A stretch of 42,536 bases of DNA from JBMNQI01 sp050944055 (GCA_050944055.1 JBMNQI010000013.1:1-42536), one strand, 5' to 3'. Counted from the stretch's first letter, positions 15,447 through 23,114 are shown. Numbers and translations are program-made. The notes: generated by a model from the letters alone, not told the origin.

Positions 15447-16871
15447 CTATTGAAGCTTTGAAAGCCCCGACCTGAGCCTTCTTAAACTCTCTTCACGCCC
15501 CAAAATGCTGCATATTTCAACCGCCCCGCCGGGGGTTACGGCCGTGCCTGTCGCCGCAATACGGACAGGCCACATAAGCGTCGCGTTTTTTACGCCGAGG
15601 CTTTCGGCGAGGGAGATGAGCGCTTCGTGTATTGCATCGCCCGTCCAGTCCCGAAGCGATTCGAGAGCCTGTATCGCCGCAGATAACATTTCCCTTGCCG
15701 AATTTACGTCGCTTTTTGATTTTTTATGCACGAAGAGCTCGGTAGAGTATTCGGGAAGCTCGTCGAAAAACCGGAGCTTATCGGGGATATCGGTGAGCTT
15801 TTCGCAGCGCTGCTGCAGCAGGGCGGCAATCGCCCTTGTATCGAGCGGCTTTTTTACCGCCTGCCTTATATAAGGCAGGGCCTTTTCGTGAAAGTCCTCC
15901 GCCGAGAGCGCACGTATATACTCGCTGTTAAAATACTTGAGCTTCTCAATGTCGAAGATGGCCGGGGATTTGGATATGCCTGAGATGTCAAAGACCTCGA
16001 CGAGCTCGGGCAGGGAAAAAATCTCACGCTCGCCGCCGGGGCTCCACCCGAGGAGCGCCACATAGTTTAATATGGCCTCGGAGAGATAGCCCTCCGACAC
16101 CAGGTCTTCGTATGAGGGGTCGCCGTGGCGCTTGCTCATCTTATTGTGCGCGTCCCTCATGACGGGCGGGCAGTGGATGTATCGAGGTACTTCCCAGCCG
16201 AAGCTTTTATAGAGCAGGTTATACTTCGGCGTGGAGCTGAGGTATTCGGAACCGCGCACGACATGTGTTATTCCCATGAGATGGTCGTCTATGACGTTCG
16301 CGAAATTGTAGGTCGGCATGCCGTCCGACTTGATGAGGACGTTGTCGTCCAGAGTGTCGTTCTCGACAGTGATCTCGCCGAAAATCATATCCGAAAAAGT
16401 TGTTGTGCCGCCTTTGGGAATCTTCTGGCGGATGACGTACGGAACACCCTGCCTGAGTTTTTCGTCTATCTCCTCGGGGCTGAGCAGGGAGCAGCGGCCG
16501 TCGTACTTCGACGGAGCGTCGGAGGACGTTTCGTCGCCGGACCTGGGGCAGAAGCAGCGATAAGCCCCGCCCAGCTCAATAAGCTTTTCAGCGTACTGCT
16601 TGTAGATTTCACGCCGCTGAGACTGTATATAAGGCCCGGCCGGCCCGCCTATGTCGGGGCCCTCGTCGTGAGCAAGGCCGCAGTCGCGCAGAGTTTTGTA
16701 TATCACGTTGGCGGCGCCGGGAACCAGACGGTTCTGGTCCGTGTCCTCAATACGGAGTATGAATTTGCCGCCGTAATGCCTGGCGATAAGATAAGTGTAA
16801 AGAGCAGTGCGAAGGTTGCCCACATGCATATACCCCGTAGGGCTTGGAGCAAATCTTGTGCGGACTTCCAT
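15447..16871 (-). CDS. gltX: Glutamyl-tRNA synthetase
   Basis: A class I aminoacyl-tRNA synthetase charging tRNA-Glu (and possibly tRNA-Gln, if an amidotransferase exists elsewhere), 474 residues. The class I signature is APSPTGYMHVGNLRTALYTY, with HVGN in place of the HIGH tetrapeptide, common in GluRS. EDTDQNR follows, and KMSKRHG is the second ATP-binding signature. A cysteine-bearing insertion (YRCFCPRSGDE) lies near residue 105, where many bacterial GluRS bind zinc. The C-terminal helical domain recognises the anticodon (ISLAESLGVKNATLMWPVRIAATGTAVTPG). The ATG at 16871 has GAGGTG upstream and the frame starts right at the conserved EVRTRFAPSPTG. It is transcribed divergently from trpS from an overlapping promoter pair. 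Confidence 0.97.
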   Translation of the reverse strand: MEVRTRFAPSPTGYMHVGNLRTALYTYLIARHYGGKFILRIEDTDQNRLVPGAANVIYKTLRDCGLAHDEGPDIGGPAGPYIQSQRREIYKQYAEKLIELGGAYRCFCPRSGDETSSDAPSKYDGRCSLLSPEEIDEKLRQGVPYVIRQKIPKGGTTTFSDMIFGEITVENDTLDDNVLIKSDGMPTYNFANVIDDHLMGITHVVRGSEYLSSTPKYNLLYKSFGWEVPRYIHCPPVMRDAHNKMSKRHGDPSYEDLVSEGYLSEAILNYVALLGWSPGGEREIFSLPELVEVFDISGISKSPAIFDIEKLKYFNSEYIRALSAEDFHEKALPYIRQAVKKPLDTRAIAALLQQRCEKLTDIPDKLRFFDELPEYSTELFVHKKSKSDVNSAREMLSAAIQALESLRDWTGDAIHEALISLAESLGVKNATLMWPVRIAATGTAVTPGGAVEICSILGREESLRRLRSGLSKLQ

Positions 16872-16899
16872 ATATGAACACCTCGTTTCCGTTTTGTAT

Positions 16900-16927
16900 A
16901 TTATCTCACCGGCGTTCCACTTGTCAA
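16900..16927 (-). promoter_or_regulatory. gltX promoter
   Basis: On the minus strand a perfect TTGACA (16922-16927), a 16-base spacer and GATAAT (16900-16905). The -35 box overlaps the -35 box of the divergent trpS promoter at five of six bases. Confidence 0.75.
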
Positions 16928-16949
16928 CCGCCAATCAATGTGTTATCAT
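16921..16949 (+). promoter_or_regulatory. trpS promoter
   Basis: TTGTCA (16921-16926), a 17-base spacer and TATCAT (16944-16949); expected start near 16956, about 48 bases before the trpS ATG. There is no room for a T-box leader. Confidence 0.7.
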
Positions 16950-17003
16950 GTCCGCAGCGTTAGAATAAATATAACCCTGCCGACAGATCAGAGGTAATGA
17001 CTA

Positions 17004-18002
17004 ATGGAACAGAAAAAAACTATATTATCAGGGATTCAGCCCAGCGGCGATCTGACGCTCGGCTCCTACCTCGGCGCCATCAAAAACTGGGTCGAGCTCG
17101 CCGATGAGTATAACTGCCTTTACTGCATAGTTGATATGCATTCCATTACGGCGCGCCAGGACCCGGGCCTCCTGCGCCGCCACACTATGGAGCAGCTGGC
17201 GCAGTATATAGCCTGCGGCCTCGACCCTGAGAAAAACATACTGTTCATACAGAGCCATGTCCATGAGCACGCGGAGCTGGCGTGGGTACTCAACTGCTAT
17301 ACGATGTTCGGCGAGCTCTCGCGCATGACGCAGTTCAAGGATAAATCCGCAAGGAATGCCGACAATATTAACGCCGGGCTTTTCACATACCCTGTGCTTA
17401 TGGCCGCCGATATACTATTATACCAGACCGACCTTGTGCCGGTGGGCGAGGACCAGAAGCAGCATGTAGAGCTTACGCGCGACATCGCCGGCAGGTTCAA
17501 CGGCCTGTACGGGGACGTTTTCAAGATGCCGGAGCCGTACATTCCCAGAATTGGCGCGCGCATCATGAGCCTTACCTCGCCCGACAGCAAGATGAGCAAA
17601 TCCGACAAAGAGCCCGGAGGCTGCATATATCTTCTCCAAAAGCCGGAGGACATAATGCGCTGCTTTAAAAAAGCGGTTACTGACAGCGAAACCTGCATAC
17701 GCTTCGACCCCGCGAAAAAACCCGGCGTATCGAACCTCATGAGCATATATTCGCTTGCAACGGGAAAGAGCCTCCAGGAGACGGAGAGCGAATTTGACGG
17801 GATGGGCTACGGCGTGTTCAAGCAGGCGGTGGGCGAGGCGGTTGTCGAGCTGCTCAGGCCGATACGAGAGGAAACGGAGCGGCTTCTTGCGGACAAGTCT
17901 TACCTTGAGATCGTCTACCGCTCGGGGGCCGAGAGGGCCTCGAAGCTTGCAAGACGCACGCTTGCAAAGGTTTATAAAAAAGTAGGATTTATAGCGCGCT
18001 AG
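17004..18002 (+). CDS. trpS: Tryptophanyl-tRNA synthetase
   Basis: A class I synthetase that charges tRNA-Trp; 332 residues, the normal compact bacterial size. The N terminus ILSGIQPSGDLTLGSYLGAIKNW holds the HIGH-equivalent (LGSY). YCIVDMHSIT, the QSHVHEHAELAWVLNCYT segment and VGEDQKQHVELTRDIA form the tryptophan and adenylate pocket. KMSKS is the second signature. GAGG lies nine bases before the ATG. The UAG stop forms the loop of a perfect hairpin (17991-18011). The next gene starts 40 bases on with its own AAGGAG and no promoter I can see, so trpS may be cotranscribed with the wall-polymer genes. Confidence 0.97.
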   Translation: MEQKKTILSGIQPSGDLTLGSYLGAIKNWVELADEYNCLYCIVDMHSITARQDPGLLRRHTMEQLAQYIACGLDPEKNILFIQSHVHEHAELAWVLNCYTMFGELSRMTQFKDKSARNADNINAGLFTYPVLMAADILLYQTDLVPVGEDQKQHVELTRDIAGRFNGLYGDVFKMPEPYIPRIGARIMSLTSPDSKMSKSDKEPGGCIYLLQKPEDIMRCFKKAVTDSETCIRFDPAKKPGVSNLMSIYSLATGKSLQETESEFDGMGYGVFKQAVGEAVVELLRPIREETERLLADKSYLEIVYRSGAERASKLARRTLAKVYKKVGFIAR

Positions 18003-18041
18003 GCGCGCTATGACCGGTAAGCGCCTTGGAAAGGAGATTCA

Positions 18042-19229
18042 ATGACTGAGGAACTTAAGCTGGTCGTATACGTTATAATGTCGCTGGCGGTGGCGGCCGC
18101 GGTCTCGTTTATCGCTACGCCCGTAGTAAGAACCTTCGCCCGCAAGGTAGGGGCCATCGATGTGCCGAAAGACGAAAGGCGCATGCATAAAGTGCCGATC
18201 CCGCGTTTGGGAGGCCTCGCTATTTTTTTCGGCTTTTTGCTAAGCGTGCTGCTTTTTGCAGATATCAACCGCCAGATTCAGGGCATACTTCTGGGCTCCG
18301 CCGTTATAGTCATACTGGGCGTATTTGACGATATGCGCCCCCTGCCGGCGTGGTTTAAATTCATTATACAGATTTGCGCCGCCCTGATTGCCGCTTACTA
18401 CGGCGTGCAGATCGAGCGTTTGTCCAACCCGAATATATTCAGCGGACAGCTCTCTATAACGCTGGGCAGCTGGGGCATACCGATAACGGTTTTATGGATA
18501 GTGGCCATAACGAACTCCGTCAACCTTATTGACGGCCTCGACGGGCTGGCAGTAGGCGTTTCGACGATATGCTCGCTTGCCATGCTTGTCATAGCGTTTA
18601 TGGTCTCGGTTTCAAACGTCGCCATAATCATGGCGGCGGTCGCGGGCGCCTGCATAGGTTTTTTGCCTTATAACCTCAACCCTGCGAGGATATTCATGGG
18701 CGACACGGGCGCGACTTTTCTCGGGTTCATACTGGCCACGGTTTCGATTGTCGGCCTTTTCAAATTCTATGCCGTCGTAAGCTTCTTTGTGCCCTTCTTA
18801 ATACTCGGTTTGCCTATATTCGACACTTCGTTCGCGTTCATACGGCGCATTCTGCACGGGCAGAACCCGATGCACGCCGACAGGAGCCATGTTCACCACA
18901 AACTCATAGATCTGGGCCTCAATCAGAAGCAGGCGGTGGCCATACTCTATGTTTTAACCGCCATTCTGGGCCTGTGCGCGGTTCTGCTCGCGTCGGACAG
19001 CAGCATTAAAGTTCTTCTGCTTATATTCGCGGTGCTTATAGTCTGCGTAATAGGCGTCGCGGTCATATTTAAAAACGGCGCGCATCACAATCACCATAAC
19101 GTAAAGCCGGAGGGCAGCGCCCCGGTTTTCAAGCCGGACGATCAGCTTTGTGAAGACGTTTCGGGTGAGGGAGGCCGAGAAAGAGAGAAGGCCGATACGC
19201 CATCGGAGGGCGAGAATGAGCAAAATTAA
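18042..19229 (+). CDS. tagO: Undecaprenyl-phosphate N-acetylglucosaminyl 1-phosphate transferase (TagO/WecA)
   Basis: An integral membrane enzyme that transfers GlcNAc-1-phosphate from UDP-GlcNAc to undecaprenyl phosphate, the first step of wall teichoic acid and many other surface polymers. It has 395 residues and about ten hydrophobic helices. Family motifs in order: DVPKDERRMHKVPIPRLGG near residue 40, the acidic VFDDMRPLP, NLIDGLDGLAVG, FMGDTGATFLGF, and the histidine-rich loop HADRSHVHHKLIDLGL. MraY is excluded because it has a different substrate loop. The C-terminal ~50 residues are hydrophilic and charged. AAGGAG lies six bases before the ATG. It overlaps the UDP-GlcNAc 2-epimerase gene by 14 bases, which fits a teichoic-acid or capsule pathway using GlcNAc and ManNAc. 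Confidence 0.93.
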   Translation: MTEELKLVVYVIMSLAVAAAVSFIATPVVRTFARKVGAIDVPKDERRMHKVPIPRLGGLAIFFGFLLSVLLFADINRQIQGILLGSAVIVILGVFDDMRPLPAWFKFIIQICAALIAAYYGVQIERLSNPNIFSGQLSITLGSWGIPITVLWIVAITNSVNLIDGLDGLAVGVSTICSLAMLVIAFMVSVSNVAIIMAAVAGACIGFLPYNLNPARIFMGDTGATFLGFILATVSIVGLFKFYAVVSFFVPFLILGLPIFDTSFAFIRRILHGQNPMHADRSHVHHKLIDLGLNQKQAVAILYVLTAILGLCAVLLASDSSIKVLLLIFAVLIVCVIGVAVIFKNGAHHNHHNVKPEGSAPVFKPDDQLCEDVSGEGGREREKADTPSEGENEQN

Positions 19230-20325
19230 AGTGATGACGGTATTCGGCACGCGCCCCGAAGCGATAAAAATGGCTCCTCTGGCCCTGCGCCTGAAGGCTT
19301 CGCCGGAAGCGGAGTGCCTTGTATGCGTGACGGGGCAGCACCGGGAGATGCTTGACGGCGTGCTGTCGGCTTTCGGGATAGAGCCGGACTATGACCTCGA
19401 TATCATGCGCCGGAACCAGTCTTTAACGGATATTACGGTCCGCACGCTGCGGGGTATGGAGAAGGTTCTCAGGAAGGCGCGCCCGGATATAGTACTTGTC
19501 CACGGCGACACGTCGACGACATTCGCGGCGGCCCTCGCGGCGTTTTACCAGAAAATATCTGTCGGCCATGTTGAAGCCGGTTTGAGGACATACGACAGGT
19601 ATTCGCCTTTCCCGGAGGAGATGAACCGCACGCTTACCGGCGATCTGGCCGATATGCATTTCGCCCCGACGGAACTGAACCGCCGGAACCTTCTTCGCGA
19701 GGGGGTCAGAGGCGATATATATGTGACCGGAAATACAGTAATCGATTCGCTGGCCTACACGGTCAGAGACGACTATGTATTTGACGAACCCGCCCTGCGC
19801 GAGGGCTGGGAGGGGCGTACCATACTTGTAACGGCGCACAGGCGTGAAAACTACGGGCAGCCTCTGCGAAATATTATGCTCTCGCTTCGGACTCTTGTAG
19901 AGGAGTATCCCGATCTGCGCATAGTCTACCCTGTGCATCTGAGCCCTGTCGTTCAGGAAACTGCCCACGAGGTGCTTGACGGCGTGCCGCGCGTACTGCT
20001 TATACCGCCTGTGGGCGTTTTTGATATGCATAATCTGATGGCCCGCAGCTATATGGTCATGACCGATTCAGGCGGGCTTCAGGAGGAAGCGCCCGCGCTC
20101 GGGCGGCCCGTGCTTGTCCTCAGACGCGAGACGGAACGCCCGGAGGCCGTAGAAGCCGGCACAGTCAAGGTGGCCGGCACCGAAGTTAGCGGGATACTGT
20201 CCCTCGCGCGCCGTCTGCTTGACGACAACGGCGAATACACGAAAATGGCGAGAGCCGTCAACCCGTATGGAGACGGCCGAGCCTCCGAGAGAATAGTAAA
20301 AGCGATACTTGAGAAATTCATGTAG
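19216..20325 (+). CDS. wecB: UDP-N-acetylglucosamine 2-epimerase (non-hydrolysing)
   Basis: Interconverts UDP-GlcNAc and UDP-ManNAc, providing ManNAc for teichoic acid linkage units or capsules; the Gram-positive name is mnaA. It has 369 residues and the GT-B fold. Recognisable segments: MTVFGTRPEAIKMAPL at the N terminus, VHGDTSTTFAAALAA, GHVEAGLRT, PEEMNRTLTGDLAD, LVTAHRRENYG and, near the C terminus, DSGGLQEEAPALGRPVLVLR followed by TERPEA. The start is ATG 19216, with GGAGGG five bases upstream; the frame remains open further upstream inside tagO, but the conserved N terminus begins here. It is directly downstream of tagO, the enzyme using the same UDP-GlcNAc pool. Confidence 0.95.
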   Translation: MSKIKVMTVFGTRPEAIKMAPLALRLKASPEAECLVCVTGQHREMLDGVLSAFGIEPDYDLDIMRRNQSLTDITVRTLRGMEKVLRKARPDIVLVHGDTSTTFAAALAAFYQKISVGHVEAGLRTYDRYSPFPEEMNRTLTGDLADMHFAPTELNRRNLLREGVRGDIYVTGNTVIDSLAYTVRDDYVFDEPALREGWEGRTILVTAHRRENYGQPLRNIMLSLRTLVEEYPDLRIVYPVHLSPVVQETAHEVLDGVPRVLLIPPVGVFDMHNLMARSYMVMTDSGGLQEEAPALGRPVLVLRRETERPEAVEAGTVKVAGTEVSGILSLARRLLDDNGEYTKMARAVNPYGDGRASERIVKAILEKFM

Positions 20326-20371
20326 CTGCGCTTTTCCGGGGCAGGGCGCGGGCGGTTTTTGGAGGATTATT

Positions 20372-21142
20372 ATGGGGAAAAACCGAATAACCGTAATCGC
20401 CGTTACAGGCGCCTTAACTATCGCAATTATTATTTTAGGCATAATATACTTTACATATATGAGACGGAGCACGCCAGAGGTAGTGCTGCCGACGCCGTTG
20501 CCAACCGGGTCGGGCGCCGGGACGGGTACGAATGAGAACAGCGAAAACGGCGACGAACTGATTATCAGCGTTACGCCAGATACGGTGCAGGAGATTGTAG
20601 CCGCAATGAAAAGGCCCTCGTGCTACTATCAGAGTATAGGCGTCGAGACGTACTGGCCGGGGGGCAGCCGCCTTGATAAGGCGCAATTATGGACTGATAA
20701 CGGGCTGTCCCGCATAGATTTCGCGGGCGGAGACGGCCGCGAATACTCGATACTGCGCCGCGGGGACGGAGTGTTCCTGCTGCAAAGCGGGAATGAAGCA
20801 ATACAGATCGCCGACGGATATTTTTCCATAGACGACGATATGATGATCTATACATACGAGGATCTTTGCACGCTGCCCTCAGGCACGATAAAGCAAGCCG
20901 CCCAGACTGATCTGAACGGCATGTCATGCATCTATGCGGAAGCGGAGGAAAACGGCCGTTTGATGCGGTTTTGGATCTCGGCGTTCGACGGGCTTCTGGT
21001 ACAGGCTGAGGTTCTTGAAAACGGCGAAAAGGTATATTGCATGGAGACGTATGAATTAAGCATTTCCGGCCTGGACTCTTCAGTCTTTATACTTCCGGGC
21101 GTGTCAGAGGCCGAGCAGGAAAACCAGGCCTATAATAATTAG
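20372..21142 (+). CDS. Membrane-anchored protein with LolA-like domain, function unknown
   Basis: A 256-residue protein with a short basic N terminus (MGKNRITVIAV), one membrane helix (residues 7-28) and a Pro/Thr/Gly-rich spacer. The extracytoplasmic domain of about 190 residues has a strand pattern (KAQLWTDNGLSRIDFAGGDGREYSILRRGDGVFLLQSG, RFWISAFDGLLVQAEVLENGEKVYCMETYELSI) that resembles the half-barrel of LolA/MucB-type and related Gram-positive proteins. That is a resemblance seen by eye, not a proven family. GGAGG lies six bases before ATG 20372. It follows wecB by 46 bases and may be the last gene of the tagO-wecB operon, so a role near the cell surface is plausible. Its 3' end overlaps the convergent small gene at 21104-21448 by 39 bases. 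Confidence 0.85.
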   Translation: MGKNRITVIAVTGALTIAIIILGIIYFTYMRRSTPEVVLPTPLPTGSGAGTGTNENSENGDELIISVTPDTVQEIVAAMKRPSCYYQSIGVETYWPGGSRLDKAQLWTDNGLSRIDFAGGDGREYSILRRGDGVFLLQSGNEAIQIADGYFSIDDDMMIYTYEDLCTLPSGTIKQAAQTDLNGMSCIYAEAEENGRLMRFWISAFDGLLVQAEVLENGEKVYCMETYELSISGLDSSVFILPGVSEAEQENQAYNN

Positions 21143-21448
21143 GGAATCGAGGTCCTCGCCGTCTTCAAGGCACAGGATAAGCAGGATCAGCATAATAAGC
21201 AGATCCCCCCTGTCCGGCATGCGGAGCTTCAGACCCCCGAATAGGTTTTGAAGCGAAAGCCTCTGCTGCGGAGGCGGCGGCGCGGGAGAGGCGTGCGCCG
21301 CGGGAGGGGCGTGCGCGGCGGGAGGGGCGTGCGCCGCGGGAGGGGCGTGCGCCGCTGGAATACGTGAGGGATACTGCTTGTGCGGCGCGGGCGGAGGTTG
21401 AGCCTGATTCTGCCGGCCGCCGTACTGCGAGACGTAGCGGTTATACAA
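21104..21448 (-). CDS. Small protein with PPAAHA repeats and acidic-interrupted hydrophobic tail (unrecognised)
   Basis: A 114-residue protein starting at TTG 21448, inside the ATTGTATAA that ends the upstream gene; GGGGG and AAGGAG lie just upstream and no other start fits between the upstream in-frame stop and the repeats. Residues 1-30 are Gln/Pro/Tyr-rich. Residues ~31-55 are a tandem PPAAHA repeat encoded by an 18-bp DNA repeat. LQNLFGGLKLRM follows, then a C terminus of two hydrophobic blocks split by acids (LLIMLILLILCLEDGEDLDSLIIIGLVFLLGL). This tail is too short for two normal membrane helices unless they form a hairpin, and the acidic break is distinctive. I recall similar hydrophobic-acidic-hydrophobic tails in small clostridial proteins but cannot name a family. 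It is the third gene of a three-gene leftward operon. Confidence 0.75.
   Translation of the reverse strand: MYNRYVSQYGGRQNQAQPPPAPHKQYPSRIPAAHAPPAAHAPPAAHAPPAAHASPAPPPPQQRLSLQNLFGGLKLRMPDRGDLLIMLILLILCLEDGEDLDSLIIIGLVFLLGL
21291..21358. repeat. 18-bp tandem repeat, about 3.8 copies
   Basis: Units start at 21291, 21309, 21327 and 21345 (last one partial). The unit is GCGTGCGCCGCGGGAGGG with one transposed base pair in copy 2. It encodes the repeated PPAAHA on the minus strand and keeps the reading frame, so copy-number change would lengthen or shorten the linker by six residues. Confidence 0.9.
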
Positions 21449-21803
21449 TCTCCTTGCCCCCTTCGCTTTCCTTCAGCGCCGCCCTCGCAATTTTGGACAT
21501 GCGCATAAGAGCGAGCGCCCGGTCAACCTTTTTGCGCCGATCCTCGCTTAGATATGGCTTCAAAGCCGCTATGAGCGCGGTTTTCCTGCCGGAGTCGGGT
21601 TCGTTGAGCTTTCCGAGAATGCCCGCCAGCTGAGCGACTGTGGAAGGGTCAAAAGCGTCCTCGGCCTGGGCGGACTCTGGGCCGTGCTCCGCCGCGTCCG
21701 GCTTTGCCCCGCCGCCGGAAAGCGCCCGCGCCATGGACATGATCTGCTCCATAGCACCGGGCGAGGAAAGCAGCTCCGATATTTTATGTTCCAGATCTTC
21801 CAT
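21441..21803 (-). CDS. Small helical protein, uncharacterised (120 aa)
   Basis: A soluble-looking 120-residue protein. The N terminus is an amphipathic helix with ELLSSPGAMEQIMSMARAL. The middle (residues ~30-55) is a Gly/Ala/acid-rich linker. The C-terminal half is helical, with RKTALIAALKPYLSEDRRKKVDRALALMRMSKIARAAL. The segment KPYLSEDRRKKVDRAL looks like the most conserved part; I recall the same pattern in uncharacterised proteins of many Clostridia, but have no function to give. AGAGGGT precedes ATG 21803. It lies 37 bases after the first gene of the trio, and its stop overlaps the TTG start of the third, so the three products are probably made together. Confidence 0.85.
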   Translation of the reverse strand: MEDLEHKISELLSSPGAMEQIMSMARALSGGGAKPDAAEHGPESAQAEDAFDPSTVAQLAGILGKLNEPDSGRKTALIAALKPYLSEDRRKKVDRALALMRMSKIARAALKESEGGKEIV

Positions 21804-21840
21804 TTGTATGACCCTCTTTGCGTTTTTTAAGCCGTACCCG

Positions 21841-22080
21841 CTACGGCTTGGGCTTGCCCTTTTCGAACATTTGCTTGAGCAGTTCGCCCTGCGGGCCGCT
21901 TAGCATCTTCATTGCAAGGCTTCGGATTGCCTCCGGTCCGCTTCCGGAAAGAGAATCAATAATAGCCGCGGCGCGCGGGTCTTCCGAGAGCATTTTTTCC
22001 GGGTCGCGCCCTGCAAGCAGCCTTGCGATCTGCGGATCTTCGGATAGCTTTTTCAGCATCTGTCTTATTTCCTCGTTCAT
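21841..22080 (-). CDS. Small helical protein, uncharacterised (79 aa)
   Basis: The first gene of the leftward trio, 79 residues, with no signal peptide or membrane segment. It is built of short helical units with a loose repeat (MLKKLSEDPQIARLLAGRDPEKMLSEDP; SEDP occurs twice), followed by GPEAIRSLAMKMLSGPQGELLKQMFEKGKPKP. The phrase MLSGPQGELLKQM echoes LLSSPGAMEQIM of the next gene, so the two may share an ancestral helical unit. GGAGGGT lies six bases before the ATG. No function is known to me. Confidence 0.85.
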   Translation of the reverse strand: MNEEIRQMLKKLSEDPQIARLLAGRDPEKMLSEDPRAAAIIDSLSGSGPEAIRSLAMKMLSGPQGELLKQMFEKGKPKP

Positions 22081-22178
22081 GCCTTACCCTCCGTAAAAAC
22101 AGTATATTCCCGATACTAGAGTATATTCTTGTTCCGTTTGCTTTGTTACCCGCATATCGTTCCGATAACCAGGCTGCA

Positions 22179-22184
22179 TATAAT
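22179..22184 (+). promoter_or_regulatory. Possible -10 element of degV
   Basis: A perfect TATAAT preceded by TGCA, 38 bases before the degV ATG. No good -35 hexamer lies at the right distance, so this is a tentative promoter. Confidence 0.35.
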
Positions 22185-22221
22185 GAAACAGCATGATACG
22201 GCATGTAATATGGAGGCTGCT

Positions 22222-23091
22222 ATGAATAATTACAGAATGTTTACGGACGCAACCTGCGATCTTTCACAAGATATGCTAAATGAGCTGGAAGTGGCCGTCA
22301 TCCCGATGGAGTTTCTTTTCGGGGACAAATCGTACCAGCACTATCCCGACGCGCGGGAGATGAGCCTGCATGATTTTTACGAGAGGCTGAGGGGAGGAGA
22401 GATGCCCACGACGTCTCAGATAAACGTCGCGGCTTATTTAAGCTATTTTGAGCCGGTGTTAAAAGATGATGAGGATATACTCTATATTTGTTTTTCATCC
22501 GGCTTGTCGGGCTCAATAAGCAACGCCCGTATCGCCGTAACCGAGCTTGAGGGGAAATATCCGGGGCGCAGAATAATTATTGTGGATTCGCTTTGCGCCA
22601 GCACGGGCGAGGGAGCCCTCGTATATTACACCGCAAGAGAAAGGCTGGCCGGGCGCAGCCTGGACCAGGCGGCCACCTTCGCCGAGGAGCAGAAGCTGCT
22701 CATTCATCACTGGTTTACCGTAGACGACCTTTTCCACCTGAAAAGAGGCGGCAGAATCTCAGCCAAAGTGGCGGTGGCCGGCACTCTCATGAATATAAAG
22801 CCGATTCTCAATTTCAACAACGAGGGGAAAATGGAGGTGGCGGGAAAGCTCCGGGGACGCAGAAAAGCCCTGGAGGATCTGGCAGGCCGCCTGGATGCGG
22901 GCGTCGGCCTGGAGGACCAGGTGATATTCCTCAGCCATGGGGACTGCAGGCAGGACGCCGCCGAGGTTGAGAGCATGATCAGGTCAAGATACAAGGTCCG
23001 GGATGTGGTCACTAACTATATAGGCCCGATTATTGGCGCGCATTCCGGGCCTAACACGATTGCCGTTTTTTTCCGCGGCAAATCGAGGTAA
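22222..23091 (+). CDS. DegV family fatty acid-binding protein
   Basis: A cytoplasmic protein of 289 residues in the DegV family. Members bind a long-chain fatty acid and, in some Bacillota, hand it to the fatty acid kinase for phospholipid synthesis. Visible features: N-terminal FTDATCDLSQDM, VIPMEFLFGDKSY, PTTSQINVAAYLSYF, the lipid-carboxylate-binding SSGLSGSISNARIA, and IIVDSLCASTGEGALV. The C-terminal domain includes DDLFHLKRGGRIS and the late RYKVRDVVTNYIGPIIGAHSGPNTIAVFF. GGAGG lies five bases before ATG 22222; in-frame ATGs further upstream lack a site. It is a single-gene unit ended by the hairpin at 23115-23142. The specific fatty acid cannot be told. Confidence 0.94.
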   Translation: MNNYRMFTDATCDLSQDMLNELEVAVIPMEFLFGDKSYQHYPDAREMSLHDFYERLRGGEMPTTSQINVAAYLSYFEPVLKDDEDILYICFSSGLSGSISNARIAVTELEGKYPGRRIIIVDSLCASTGEGALVYYTARERLAGRSLDQAATFAEEQKLLIHHWFTVDDLFHLKRGGRISAKVAVAGTLMNIKPILNFNNEGKMEVAGKLRGRRKALEDLAGRLDAGVGLEDQVIFLSHGDCRQDAAEVESMIRSRYKVRDVVTNYIGPIIGAHSGPNTIAVFFRGKSR

Positions 23092-23114
23092 AGAGGATAA
23101 TAGGTATAGAAATA

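Noticed and set aside
16125..16877. A 250-codon plus-strand open frame
   Set aside because: It lies fully antisense to gltX, whose class I motifs are unmistakable.
16950..17003. T-box leader for trpS
   Set aside because: Only about 48 bases separate the predicted transcription start and the ATG, and no specifier or T-box sequence is visible.
21291..21358. Regular repeat that might be a CRISPR array
   Set aside because: The units are 18 bases, contiguous and without spacers, and encode a protein repeat.
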